From contig OZ025875.1 of assembly GCA_964019415.1 (NCBI GenBank), positions 2,593,501 through 2,657,500 of the forward strand: 64,000 nt of DNA. Direction: 5' to 3'. Below are positions 22,317-34,632 of the stretch, piece by piece. Position 1 is the first letter of the stretch. Each line of letters begins with the position of its first letter. The position numbers and the translations under genes were made by a program. Source of the stretch: Ianthella basta (taxonomy: Eukaryota > Porifera > Demospongiae > Verongiida > Ianthellidae). The notes under the pieces were generated by a model. The model made no database searches. It saw only the letters and a program-made list of their open reading frames with translations, and was not told where the DNA came from.

Positions 22317-22628
22317 TCAATGTCTCCTTTGTAGAGCACCCACTGTCAGCAGTGATCTCAGTGGGAGAGAATACTACTCTCTCCTGCTCTGCTGTTGGCT
22401 TCCCTGCTCCTGATGTTGACTGGACCAGAGATGGAGTGAAAATCCAAGGAAGTAGTAGAATAGAAATAAAGACCCGGTCACAGGGTCTGCACACAAGTCA
22501 GAGCTCCCTCACAATCACAAGTGCAAGTGTGAATCTCACTGGAATGTATCGCTGCAGTAGTATCATCACTATTGAGGGATTCCCTCCTGAAGTTGTTGAA
22601 AGCACCTCAGCAAATATTACTGTACAAG
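22317..22628 (+). CDS. Copy 2 exon: second intact Ig domain
   Basis: 312 nt, phase 1-1, with 'TTLSCSAVGFPAPDVDWTRDG' split over strands B-C and 'TGMYRCSSI' at strand F. Open throughout. Four N-x-S/T sites are visible. Unique to this copy. Confidence 0.85.
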
Positions 22629-22955
22629 GTACGCAGTACATGAGCCGTACAATGGACAAGTACAGTTACTGTTCTTCAAAAACTTCAAAATTAATGTAAA
22701 GAATGGTTGGACAGTATATATTACTGTGACAGAGCTAGGCAATGTCAATCAATATAAAGTGCTGCTTTATCGCAAACCAGCCTATTGCACTGATATGCTT
22801 CTGTGTCAAAGAGACTGTGGACAGTGAATGCAGAGCAATCTGTAAGCAGCTTCGTGCAGTAGCCAATTCCTTACAATCGCTATGACTACATTCTGTGAAT
22901 GTGTTGTAGTGATCATGCAACAATCATACCTCATTCACTCCTCCTCCTTACCAAG

Positions 22956-23204
22956 ATGGCTGTCCTGAGCTGCCTGACTCACCCTGTGGTAACGTTGGTC
23001 CAGTGACTTGGCCTCAGACTGAGATAGGCCAGGTAGCCTCAGTCCAATGTCAGTGTGGGTTAGATGACCCACTGATCCAGCAACTAACATGCAGGCACTC
23101 GGAGGTGTGGTGGTAGGTATGAAACTGGTGCAGTGTGGGAGGAACCACAGTGTGAGAGCTGCCAGTTCAGTGAGACGAGGAGAATGCTTTGTGCATTAGC
23201 TGAG
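22956..23204 (+). pseudogene. Copy 2 exon: HRM with 4-nt insertion
   Basis: 249 nt against 245 in copies 1 and 3. The extra bases lie near 23090 (CAACTAACATGCAGGCACTCGG against CGACTGACAGGCACTCGG), shifting the frame before the last two cysteines. Everything else is nearly identical to the copy 1 HRM. Confidence 0.85.
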
Positions 23205-23348
23205 GTTGGTTGATTCATTGGAGTGACAGGTTGTGGTTATCAAAAAGATCAGAGATATACATTGGCTATGGATACCTCATGTGCATGTTGCCGGTTTCCA
23301 ATTTGGCCACTTACATGGTCTATCTGTGCATATGCTGCCACTCTTTAG

Positions 23349-24592
23349 ATTGATAGCCCAGCCCAGCTTGCCGCCATTCTGGTGAATATAACTCGTTCTG
23401 GTATTGATGAAATAGAGAGTGCAGATGTCTCCCTCACTGTGGGGCTGCTGGACACTGTCACACAATCCACAGAAGCCCTACAACAGGAGGATGTGAGTGG
23501 CTAAATCCTCTGATGGCTAGTCAATGTCATTCTTCACTATTGTTGCTGTTGGTTGTATGTCGTAGGTTCAGATGGATGTCCTCTTGATTGTGAGCAATGT
23601 TCAGCAAGTGCCTCCTGACCAGCTGGCAGCCAGTCAGGAAGAGACAGGGTCATCAAATAGGTTTGTGCATACACTTGGCTAAATACCTTGACCAGCTAAA
23701 AGTGAGAGTAACTATTTGTTTATTGTCATTTTGGTGCGCTTACAGAATCTTACGGATTGTGGATGATGTACTGAATGTTGTTGAGGAGGTTCCTGAAAAA
23801 CCTTTTGAGTTTGCTGCTCCATACTTTGGTGTTCAAGTTGAGGAGCCTCCTGAAGATCTAGATGATGAGAAACTCTTTGCCCCTGATTTAGGAACCTTGT
23901 TGAGCTAAGTAATGACCAGCACTACAGCAAGCATGCAGATGGAAGAAATGCCGGAAGTGCCATCTGCTGCAATTTCTCTCTCAACGACTCTTCTGAGAGG
24001 CGACAATGACATGACACTACTTATATCAATGTCTGTGTTTGTACGTGATTCTCTGTTTCAAGAACTGGCAAGTATGACAATGGACAACCGCACCAGAGAG
24101 ATTGTTAGAAGCATTGTAGTTGATTTATCTTTGCGCTCAGGTGGAAAAGTAATTCCAATTGCTGCAGCTCCAAACAGCAATGTAGTGCGGCCACACTTCA
24201 CTAAAACAAAGGTAAGCTGTTACAAATGAGAACATGAGAATTACAATACTGCAGACTGTGTGTTCTAGCACTGCTTGTGGTCTCTTCTCACGTTCAGCTT
24301 GCTAGAGAGAAAGGAAACAACACTAGCTGTCAATTTTGGAAATTTACAACTGCTGATGGTGAGCTACTCAGATCCACTCAGATCTATTCATAGGAATTGC
24401 TCTCTCAGCCTGTTTATGACAGTGTGCATTAACTGTATAAGTGCATTCCAATTCCTCAACTATATGTGCATATCTTCCTATAATGCAGGTGGTTCTGGTG
24501 CATGGGACAGCAGTAGCTGCAGAGTGCTCACTGAAACTGCAGAGGAAGTGAAGTGTGGCTGTGATCATCTCACTCACTTTGCCATTCTGCTA
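23349..24592 (+). pseudogene. Copy 2 exons: GAIN/GPS with a nonsense mutation
   Basis: Exon lengths match copies 1 and 3 (144, 95, 466, 61 and 104 nt; the 61-nt exon has one extra codon). TAA at 23906-23908 replaces CAA (Q) in 'LLSQVMTS'. The GPS itself ([22 protein letters not shown]) is intact. Confidence 0.88.
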
Positions 24593-25359
24593 GTAAGTGA
24601 CCGACAACTTGCATGAAATAATGCCAGCAGTACACTTCTTGCCATGAATGGTGTAATGGGCTGTTCTTGTGTGCCATCATAGTGTGCACAGTTTATAGCA
24701 ACTTTCTTTTCCCATTACCAGGCTCTTCTTCTTTCCTGTTACCATGCAAGTATTCCGCTTGCCTCACAGTGTCCTTCCTTTCCATTTCTCATTGGTAGGA
24801 CATCACCCCTGACTCACCAACAATGTCTACCCCAGCTAGTACTGCCCTTGAAGGAGTGTCTTACATTGGCACTGTACTCTCCATCATTGGCCTCATCATT
24901 GTTATCATCACCTATCTTGGAGAGGAGTGAGTACTGTGTTACTAGAGCATATAATATATGCAACTAATTGCTGGGGTATGAAGCCATTCTTCTGCACAAA
25001 TGTCTATGCATAAGTACATACGTATGTGGGCACACCCTGTGGTGATGGAAGCAGGAAGTAATTATTTAGTGTGTTGCTAGATGCAACCAGTTGCTGGTAT
25101 ATGTGAAAGCCATTCTTAACATGTGTACAAATGCCCTTACATGTCAGTACATAATTATGTATGGGGTTGCCCCTGTTCTAATAAAAGCAGGAAGTAATTG
25201 TTAGGAGCAGCATGCCGTGTAAGCTCTGATTTTCGCGGGACTTTATTTTACAAGTTTGCATGGTGAGACCGTTGGCATTTGCAAAAATATATACTCGTGA
25301 ATATTTCATGCCTTACCCTTCCAGTACTTAGATACATTGCAAATAACACCAATATAAAA

Positions 25360-25610
25360 TAAAATTCTCTACAAAAATTGCAAATAATATAGGGATGGCA
25401 TAAAATGGACAGAAACAAGTAAAGGCTGTTACACAGTGGAGCATTAACCATGGTCCCTACATGCAAGGATGTTGCACCACATAGTCCTACATCCTTGAAT
25501 GTAGGGACAATGGTGAATGTTCCACTGTGTAACAGCCTTTACTTGTTTCTGTCCTTTATATGCCATCCCTACATCCTTACATCCTTACAATTTTTGTAAA
25601 AATTTTTTAT
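25360..25610. mobile_element. Palindromic element, about 250 bp
   Basis: The left arm (25366-25462, containing 'GGACAGAAACAAGTAAAGGC' and 'GGTCCCTACATGCAAGGATG') is inverted in the right arm (25490-25600). Together the arms give a near-complete foldback structure of about 100 bp per side. Related, less complete copies lie at 26120-26300 and 50715-50930. The copy 3 intron lacks this first element, so it moved after the introns diverged or was lost there. Confidence 0.7.
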
Positions 25611-26119
25611 TATTTCTAGTTTCTATGCTTATTATATTGGACTGTGAAGCTGAAGCAACACACTTATTCTCAACCATAAGGCAATGTATACCTTATTTCT
25701 TTATAATCCTGGAGCTCAAGGTGTGGGCTAGCATCTATAAGTGTTCCGCACTAATCCAGTGAGAAACAGCATCCGGAGGCCAACTGCAGTATTTAAAAAT
25801 GATGAAGTAATTAAAAACAATTCTGTCTGAATTGAAATTAGCTTCCACATGCACAGATACATGCAATAGGAGAAATGATGATGATCATGAATGCATCTCT
25901 TAATTACCACAAACGGTTGAGTTTACCTTTCTAGAAGTTGTTTTATACCAAGTCAATGAACTCTACGTTACTATTTCCTGCACCTGCTCACACCTCACGA
26001 TAAAATGTAACAAATGAACCTTATTTGAATGCAGTGTACTGTGATCATTTGCCGAAAGCTGGTTGCCACATATTATAACACACTATAAAAAGTAAAGGAA
26101 CTAGAAACAATGAAAGTTT

Positions 26120-26300
26120 TCTGTAATAATAGCAAGGATGTAGGGATGCTGCTACACAGTGACGCATTAGCAATGGTCCTTACATGCAGGAATGCAGCAC
26201 CATCCTTGAATGTAGGGACCATTGTTAATGCTTCACAGTGCAGCAGGATTTACTCGTTTCTGTCATTTTATGCCATTTAACATCCTTACTATTATTGTAG
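26120..26300. mobile_element. Palindromic element, second copy
   Basis: Same family as 25360-25610: 'GCATTAGCAATGGTCCTTACATG' is inverted as 'GTAGGGACCATTGTTAATGC'. Shared with copy 3 at 50715-50900 at the same intron position. Confidence 0.65.
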
Positions 26301-28210
26301 AAAATTTTATTGTTTCTACTTTTTGTACTTTTTACAGTGTGTAGCTAGCTAGCTAGCTCAGTTGTAGCTAGATAGCTACTAACCTACAACCATAGGACGT
26401 TGGTGTAAGTGTTGGACCTTTTTTCTGTATTCCTGGAGCTTAAGGTGTGGTGTAGCTCCTAGGTTCTGCAGTAGCCTACCAAAAAGACTGCAGAAACGGT
26501 ATCTATAAAAGCTATATACATAACTGTGCAGTATAAGTAGAAATGGTGGGAAAATGCACAACTGTGACTTTCCTTCAAACGGTATGCAAGCTATCTTTGG
26601 CCAAGGCTAGCTACATACTCACGTCCAAACAGACATACGACAACATTGCTAGGGTATCGAACTAACTAAACTTTTTGATGAACTACACTTCCATATCGGT
26701 CATCCATCTAACACACTGTAATAGTCAAAATTCAGAGTATCTCCTGTTTCTTCTTCAAGACTGCTCACACAACAGCAGTTTTGAGCAAGCTGTATGTGTT
26801 CCCCACCATTCCGATGGTCCTGTAGTTAAATCCATTTGCAATGGAATAAAATTAATGGAGTTATGAAATAACAGTAATTACGTAAATTGATAATTGAATG
26901 AATAATAAAATTGATCATAAAATATGAACACAGCTGTTATTATGATTCCTTATGTTATTTTATATTCAATTACAACACAACTGCTTGCAATTGGTAAGAT
27001 TGCAGCTATTGTATACATTCATTTGAATGGCTGGCAAAATAGTATTCTTTGTTTAAGCTATAGTTGTTCCTATTCTTTCCGGTATTTTCTGCAAAGATGT
27101 GAGCCTAATAGATGAAAAAAGTGCATGGATGTTATTTGTAATAGTGTGCAAGAAAGCTGTTTGACATCATCTCTACCTTCATACTCCTTTACTCCACTCA
27201 CAATCAGGAGCTTAAAAAGAGGCTGTCCATGCAAAGCTGCTGATCAACCTCTGTTTTGCTCTGTTGGGACTGCATGTCACCTTCATCATCAGCACTGTCT
27301 CAACTGGTGTATCTGTGCTCTGTGGAGTGGTCTCTGCTCTCATGCACTACTTCTTCCTGGCTGTGTTTTTCTGGATGACAGCAGAAGCCATCCAGTTACA
27401 CAGGAAGTTGGTGACTGTGTTCAAACCAAACATCACAAGCTATGTCACCATTGCCATGGCAATATGCTGGGGTAGGTTGGTGCATGGGGAGAATGAGAGT
27501 AACACAGTAACTTGCATTTTCTTCGTACCATATTGCCTTCATGTGCAATCCTACCTCCTACAGTGGTTCCAGCTTTCATTGTAGTGTTCTCCTTGGCTCC
27601 ATACTACCATAACTACATTCATTCAAGATTGTAAGGAGCTTGACAGAATACTGCCCAGGAATGCCTGTATTCAGTGTACTTAACGTTTGTGTTGTCTCTT
27701 TCTACAAATTGCAGCTGCCGTGTGTATGGATACTCCTTCTATATTGGTCTGCTTGTACCATTTGGTGCCATCTACATTATGAACTGGGTCATATTCATCC
27801 TCATCTTTGCCAATCTGCTGTGCAAGTCCAATGTTAGAGAGGAGACAAGCAAGAATGGAAACCTTCGCAAACTGAAGGAGAACTTTATGATTGCCCTGTG
27901 ACTGTCTCTTCTCTTTGGAATGGGCTGGGCCATTGGTCTGCTAGCCACCAGTGATCTTCCTGATGCCGTGCGCTACCCTGCTGAGTGGGTCTTCACCCTG
28001 ACTACTGCCTTCCTGGGTGTGTACCTGTTTATACTCTATATTGCGAGGTCTCAAGAATCATGTGAACTTTGGAAGAGGTGGCTTCTCTGCCAGTGCAAGA
28101 AGGCTACTCATGGTGTGTCTAGATCTAGTACCAACAGTCCCAGCAAGTCTCGCTTTGGAACAATGACTTCTGCCATCACGTTCTTGTGGGGAACTTTGAA
28201 ATTTTTGTAA

Positions 28211-29660
28211 TTGTACGTACCTACGTACGTATACTCTTTATCCTCATGCAGCATGAAACAGAATGCACTGCACATGCTAACTGTAATCAGGACCATGCAA
28301 TGTCTACGCTGTTACTATTATACATGCAAAGGTAGTAAGATAACCAGTACATACACTGATTGCTGTATCATAGCCGTTAATTGTGTGCTTCTACTTAGTA
28401 GTCCTTGGCCAGAGGATGCCAAATTTGTTGACGATTTGACTGTGTGACCTGTTTCAACATATCAGTGATATTTGAGTGACCGCAGGGGGTTGGCTAGTTA
28501 GAAGTTCACAAAGAAGATTACATGCGAATGGAAGTGTTACTGTGTGTACGGTGTTGTCACTGAAATTTCCATAAATGGGCATAGACAATTGCAAACTATG
28601 CACTTCCCATTCATTTGATACTATTTGGAGAAGGAAAGCACTGGAGGTTACGTATATGGCTGGATGCCACAAAGATTAGTACCATCAGTTGGTCAGAGCT
28701 ATACACACATGCACATCCAATTGTCAGAGCCTCCAGTCTCAGACCTAGGAATGCTCACAGAATGGGATTTTGGAGATGCATGATGTCCACTTTCCCAATG
28801 AAGGAAAAGAGCCATTACTTCTCCTGTTTCCAACAGCATGTAACACTCTTGAGGACTGGGACCTCCTGGTGAATGAATCAAAAGGGAATTTGAATTATTA
28901 TACCTGTATCCACCTATCAGATTCTGACCAACAGTACAACATTGGTAGGTGTGTCAATGGTAATAGGCAATGGCACACTAGCAGATCCATTTGGTTCCAC
29001 TTATGCAACAGTATGTGGTGTCATGAATGGGATTGTCCTTGCACATGCACACAAACCACTTGTTTTTATACGTACTTCTATAGTTTAATTTAGTTCACAA
29101 ATTGTCTTTAAAACATTCCCAACTTGTCCCAGTATGTAGATGGTCTGTCATCATGTGGGCCCTTATTGCTGTACCCACAGAGTGCATTCAGGAGGAAGAT
29201 GAAAGCAGCGATCAATTAGAGACTGTAGATGGAGCAAATTTAATTGTCACAATGAAGTGATCATGGAGGAAGCCTCAATTACGGAAGTAGCTAGATTATA
29301 CCAAGAAGTTCAAATGGTAATCGCTGGATATTATCACACCAAACCCGTACCAACTACACCAGTATTGGTGTCTCAGCTGGTGGGGGGGCACAAAGCCCTA
29401 TTGAGTTGACAACCAGTAATCGCCTCCCCCAGTCATCTAACAATGTTGCGTAACGGGAATCCTGTGGAGTTTGTTCAAATGCTAATGGTCACCGGCACAG
29501 GAATCACAATCCAATAGCAACTCAATACAAGGGTGCACTGATACTCACGGGATGCTAACAGCACAATGTCATGTAAATCTGACTGGTTCAAACTAGTCGG
29601 CCTATCAGAGTGAGTTAGTAAGTCCACCACTGCAACAAATGGAAGAGCCACAGACAGCTA
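28211..29660. other. Copy 2 3' flank and intergenic region
   Basis: 28240-28450 matches the 3' flanks of copies 1 and 3. After that no gene was recognised. 29316-29410 is a short repeat with the inverted motif 'CACCAGTATTGGTG', related to 14990-15130 on the other strand. Confidence 0.5.
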
Positions 29661-29663
29661 GCT

Positions 29664-30178
29664 CACTGTTAAAAATAGGGAGTGCATGATGATCGCACCC
29701 ATAATTGGTGTGAATTGGTTGCCACTGTGAGCACACCCATATGCAGTGTGATGTTCACTCCAACCATGCAGTACACAACATACCATTCATTGGAACAGTA
29801 TTCAAGAGACTAAGCACTTCAGGGTACCTTTCACTACAGATATAGTACACAGCATACCACCTGGTGGGATTGTTTGTGGTTGACACAAAGTACCTAATGC
29901 TACATTAAATTGCACACTCTGTTTGACGAGGTCCTCCCACTGTACACAACATACCATCAGGCCAAGCTGTATCCTGGGTAGTTATATATGTACTTAGATA
30001 GCTTGTAGGATTCCAAGTATAATCTGATCTTCAAAGTCTCTTAATCTATCAGAAATGATGTGAACAATTAACAGTGTGGATACTGGTGACAGTGTGAATG
30101 TCACTTTAAAGTGTGACTGATTACACCACTGGTGTGAGCACTGGGTGGTGTGACGGTCACACCATATTGTTAACAGTG
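29664..30178. mobile_element. CACTGTTAAA MITE, inverted copy
   Basis: Starts CACTGTTAAAAATAGGGAGTG and ends GGTCACACCATATTGTTAACAGTG. It is the reverse orientation of 31039-31565, which lies about 860 bp downstream. A fragment of the same end recurs at 63573-63604. Confidence 0.8.
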
Positions 30179-30179
30179 C

Positions 30180-30466
30180 TGTTTCACTCTGATTGGGGCT
30201 CAGTGTGGTGTACTGATGGTTGATAATGGATGGTGCCTGCATGGCGGTTTCTGTTTTCACCACAAGTTAAGCACTTGTGGTTTCAGCAGAAGGAAAGGGA
30301 GGCTGCTGTCATCATGACTGAAGCATTGTCGAGAGGGGCAATTGCTTGCAGTTACCACTGCAGAGGTAAATAGATTGAATGGTAATCACCGGATATCATG
30401 CCAAACCTACCAACTACACCAGTAGCTGCTGGTGTCTCCCTGGGGTAGGTTTGGCAAAGTATCCAG
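30180..30466. repeat. Dispersed repeat shared with the window end
   Basis: Matches 63605-63890 almost base for base (starting 'CTGTTTCACTCTGATTGGGG') and, inverted and diverged, 14745-14960. It ends with a small palindromic TA-rich motif around 'CCAACTACACCAGTAGCTGCTGGTGTC'. Confidence 0.75.
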
Positions 30467-31038
30467 TGAAAGTAGATTTTGTCATTCCCCCATAGTAATT
30501 CTCTAAAATATCATTTTCAGAACCTTGTTATGACTCATGAACTCAAACAGGCCATAAAGGTGATGACTTAAGAGTGGCATTTGCTCATTTCATTGCTTTT
30601 GGGGAGTGAAACTAGCTGGTATGCACCGAGTGTTACTGTATTAGTACCTGTACTAACAGTCTTTCCTACATGACATGATTGTGGGATTGTAGGCTGGGAG
30701 CTGGTTACACCACAGTAATAAAACTATGTATAGTGTGACATCATGTGTGACCCCTTTGTGTATAGGCGGAAACAGCTGTGTACATACACTGAAACAGCCA
30801 CCTGTGAGCCAGTTCTAACTGACCATTAGTATACAGAGGTGGCTGCTCTACAGAGATACATTAATTGAAATGCTTTGGGCTATTTGGGGCTAGGGAGGCT
30901 AGCTGTTTTTGAGAGGTGGCTGCCTAACACAGTGACCATCTTAGACATGATTTGTTCCACTATATTTGTTATGGGTGTGTATACTGTATGTACCAACACA
31001 AGTTGTGCACAGGTGATGTGAGCATTTGTAACTGCTTA

Positions 31039-31565
31039 CACTGTTAAAAATATGGTGTGACCGTCACACCACTCAGTGCTCACACCAATGGTGTGATCAG
31101 TCACACTATTACTTTAGTGTGACGTTCACACTGACACCAGCATCCACACTGTTGTTTAAATCATTTCTGATAGATTAAGAGACTTTGAAGTAATTTATAC
31201 ACAAAGATGAGAGTATACTTGGAATCCTACAAGCTATCTAAGTACATATATAGCTACCCAGGATACAGCTTAGCCTGATGGTATGTTGTGTACAGTGGGA
31301 GGACCTCGTCAAACTGAGTGTGCAATTTAATGTACTATTAGGTACATTGTATCACCCACAAACAGTCCCACCAGGTGGTATGTTGTGTACTATCTGTAGT
31401 GAAATGTACCATGAAGTACTTAGTCTCTTACAAACTGTTCACATAAATGGTATGTTGTGTAGTGCATGGTTGGAGTGAACATCACACTGCAAATGGGTGT
31501 GCTCACAGTGGCAACCAATTCACACCAATTTTGGGTGTGATCATCACTCCCCATTTTTAACAGTG
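31039..31565. mobile_element. 527-bp MITE with TA target duplication
   Basis: Starts CACTGTTAAAAATATGGTGTG and ends CACTCCCCATTTTTAACAGTG (13-bp perfect TIR, with further subterminal GGTGTGAC/GTCACACC inverted motifs). It is flanked by TA on both sides (31037-31038 and 31566-31567). The same host sequence without the element reads AACTGCTTACTGAAG at about 995-1008 and 37564-37577, so both borders and the TA duplication are directly demonstrated. No ORF for a transposase. A TA target suggests a Tc1/mariner-superfamily mobiliser. Confidence 0.9.
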
Positions 31566-31860
31566 TACTGAAGATTCCTTCTTACCTAGCACAATGGTAG
31601 GAGGCACTGTGGTTTACTTAGCTAGAAGCTCATTAATAGATGATGTAAGTTGTCAAAACAGTTGTAACGTATGATAAATGCAAAACCATGGTTCTGTGGT
31701 CAAATCACGAAAAGAAATAGAGATGATATATATCATCTGTGCAGTATGAACTGTATTTGCTGATACATATAATTGGATGACCTTAGTGACACCCAATGCA
31801 AATGTTATATATATATAGCATGACTGTAACTGCATGACATAAAGCTGAATGCTTATAATT

Positions 31861-32755
31861 GGGGCGAGCCTGAGCGAGCCCCACTCTGGCGTGGAGTGTA
31901 GGCGGAAGTCTCTGTTTTATTATCATTATTATTATTATTATTATTATTTATATTATCATTGTCATTATGACATAGATGGTACGTCCGTTTTGGCCCCCGG
32001 GGCCGATTTCGTCTAGGGCATAGCCCCAAGCCTAGTCTCTTCGCCGGTGTAGAAGAACACGGCTGCATGCCGTTCGCTTGCCAGCCGCGCACACTCCGAA
32101 ACAAAGACGCCTTACCAACCGTGCAGACTGCGGATGCCTTGGCAATCGCACACACCCCGTTGAAACGTCGCTCGCACTCACGACGCTATGTCAAGGACGC
32201 TCTCCCCTACCTTTGTTGTTGTAGCTATGGGAAAGCAGCGGGTCCACACGTCGGCTAGGATGCCGATTTTTGATGCACGGCTTTTGCGTGAACTTCATGC
32301 TCAGGCGGCTACAGTCAACGTTTCACTGGAAGGACAGCGCGCTCCAGCCATTGTTCTAGCCAGGGACCAGACGTCTTCAGCGATCAAAGTTGGCTGCAGC
32401 GAGTTCCCTTCGAGCAGGCTGCTCATCTAGTGCATACATGCTGATGCAATGACGTTGTCAGTATATAAGTGGTCCGTCTGCCCCACTTCATGATATCACC
32501 TTGCATGTTGCCATGGTGTACCCATTAACGTACTAGAGGAAAACTGGTATATATCAATGCAGTAACTTGCTGTCTTATGCTCTGCATTTAGTACTCATGT
32601 GGAGGTGTTTCCGTCCTCAGTAGGCCTATCCACATTTCCTATAACCTGTTTCACTCACCTACACCCATCATACATGTGTGCTCCATTCCTGTCATCGCCC
32701 ACTCTCTAGGCCACAATCACTGCAAGAGTACGTGACGCTCGCTCAGGCTCGCCCC
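31861..32755. mobile_element. 895-bp element with perfect 19-bp TIRs
   Basis: GGGGCGAGCCTGAGCGAGC at the left is exactly inverted at 32737-32755. The interior is visibly richer in C and G than the surroundings and contains an ATT microsatellite (about 31921-31956). ORFs up to 80 codons exist, but none resembles a transposase. Flanks are ...TTATAATT and ATAATGCT..., so a TAAT/ATAAT target duplication is possible but not certain. Confidence 0.85.
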
Positions 32756-32827
32756 ATAATGCTTGCATTCGCCTAGTATTATGAGTATGCTACTTGTGTC
32801 AAACTGCTTGGTCTGCACCAAGTCACT

Positions 32828-32882
32828 GAGGTGGTATAAGTTAATCAGAGGTGGTACAAGTGAATCAGAGGTGGTATAAGCG
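32828..32882. repeat. 20-bp tandem repeat, nearly three units
   Basis: The unit GAGGTGGTATAAGTTAATCA is repeated with small changes at 32828, 32848 and 32868. Confidence 0.85.
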
Positions 32883-33560
32883 ATTTAGAACATCTGATGA
32901 TGACGTCATGTGCAATTATGACGTACTGCATTCCTAAACGCTTATATATGTTACGCGCAAACCTCCAACTGTATAGATTATATACGCAACTGGTCTATTG
33001 CCTTCCATCGTGCGCAACATTATTGTGAACTCAAGTGCGTGCAGCGCATCCACTGGCAGCTACTGAGCCGTACGTTCTTTGCTGGTGAGTAAAGGCGCTT
33101 TCTCTACCGGATGTAGGATGGGTCTCTTACTCCTCAATTACATTGCAGGTGAGCAAACAACGCTTTATTATCCTCACTGTCCGAATGTCCATTCCACGGG
33201 CTTCACTCCTTCTCCTCCACAGGACTTCTCTGCAGCTTTCAAGTGGCAGTAGGTAAGCTAAAGGCACGCTGGCCACTGCACATATCGTAGAGTAACTTAG
33301 CAGATTTGGGGCAGCCTCCTGGTTCTCAAGCGGCGACTACTCGCCTATTGACTTAACCCTAGCCCTAACCCTCTAACTCTCGTTTAGCCTAATTGGCATG
33401 CGTATAACAGTTGGGGCTATGTTTGATTGTCGCAGACAGCGAGCGACTATTCTACTGTTCCTAAATATAATTATCATTAGAAATGGGACAGCCTGATCAA
33501 AACAAACAATAGTAGTCTTGCGACCTCCGTTTCAGATGGGCATTCACTTGATAACTCTTA

Positions 33561-34632
33561 CAGCAGTTAGACCCAGGGCTGTACGCAGGGGGTGGGTTCG
33601 TTGGGTTCGGACGAACCCCCTTGCAGGATTTGCGGTGCATAAAATTTAGTACCTATAACCGTTATGTAGTAGTCCAAGTCCTTATTTAGGGTCAGAAACA
33701 GTGTTTTTGAAGCTTCTTCGCTCTTTTTCAGCGATTTCAGTAAGCAAGTGTGCTTTTTCATACCCTCTTCCATTATGTTATGACGTCACTGGCATGAAAA
33801 ATTTCTAAACTATTTTTTCCTAGAATGAAACCTCCCTTTTTTGAAGTCTGCGTACGGGAGATCGATGCCTCCCCTAAGAAATAGTCTACTTTCAGCGCAT
33901 TCCACTTGCTACCCATGCACTGGGCCACTGGTACAGCGTTAAATATATAATACCTTAAGGCTATTAATTTTAACTGGTACTAATTTCAGTAAATTTGGTG
34001 AGTAGCTCAAAATTGGTAGAAATTGTTCCACAATAGATAATCTGTACCGGAGAATCAAATATATAAAGCTGACCCTGTCTGTCTGTCTGTGTATCCACTA
34101 TACACGCACTTCTTGCGCCATTGGCGTCAAACTCACTGTGGTTGCCTCAGGCAAGGAGTTTCAGTAGTTTTGTACCAGACAAAGACCTTTGCAGTTGAAA
34201 CGTCATGCATACATTATGCAATTATTCTATCTGTCGACCAGCTACGTGATTGCTCACTATCACTACTGATCCTTTGAAAACCATAGCAATGAGCCTCTAT
34301 AATATCATTGATCTACCATCCATGGTAGCAGCCATTTCCTGAAATTATCCACCCGGAGCGTTTACCAGTGGTTTTGTTCCCCAACTTCTGAGCAAGGAGA
34401 TTGCTAGGCAACTCTAGTACTCTAGAGCGGGTGGCTTGCTATAGCTATTGAAATATTAGCGAGCGGTTACCGTTTTCAAAGAAATTTCGCCATTCGCTTG
34501 TAGGACTGAGAAAGCATCAAGTTTTTCTGAAATTACCCACAATTTATTACCTTTCTAATTTAGCAAATTTAGTGAGTATATAGTTCAAAATTGATAGAAA
34601 TTGTAACACAATATATATTTGTACAGGGAAAA
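33561..34632. other. No gene seen; Helitron-like 5' fragment
   Basis: TCAAATATATAAAGCTGACC at 34055 followed by TGTCTGTCTGTC resembles the 5' end of the Helitron-like family (see 39582). No matching 3' end was found, so it is a fragment of perhaps 200 bp. Nothing else recognised. Confidence 0.4.

Larger units (their letters stand above)
24927..27207. other. Large 7TM intron of copy 2
   Basis: Non-coding and collinear with the copy 3 intron 49333-51687, apart from indels. It contains two palindromic elements (25360-25610 and 26120-26300). The tract AGCTAGCTAGCTAGCT at about 26343 is also shared. Confidence 0.75.
24799..28210 (+). pseudogene. Copy 2 exons: seven-helix domain, broken
   Basis: 24799-24926 (TM1) is open. 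27208-27471 (TM2-TM3) has one extra A in 'GAGCTTAAAAAGAGG', which shifts the frame. 27564-27630 (TM4) is open. 27715-28210 has TGA at 27899-27901 where copies 1 and 3 have GGA. The tail stops at 28208 after 'GTLKFL', joined to 3'-flank-like sequence, so about 140 residues of tail are deleted. Confidence 0.9.
30467..33560. repeat. Dispersed repeat, copy b, with nested insertions
   Basis: 30467-31038 matches 511-1005, and 32990-33350 matches 1575-1950 and 37995-38400. In between are two nested elements (31039-31565 and 31861-32755) and a short tandem repeat. No coding sequence was recognised. Confidence 0.65.

Noticed and set aside
31853..32430. ORFs of 63-100 codons on both strands
   Set aside because: They lie in the 895-bp TIR element, cross its ATT repeat and show no transposase motif.
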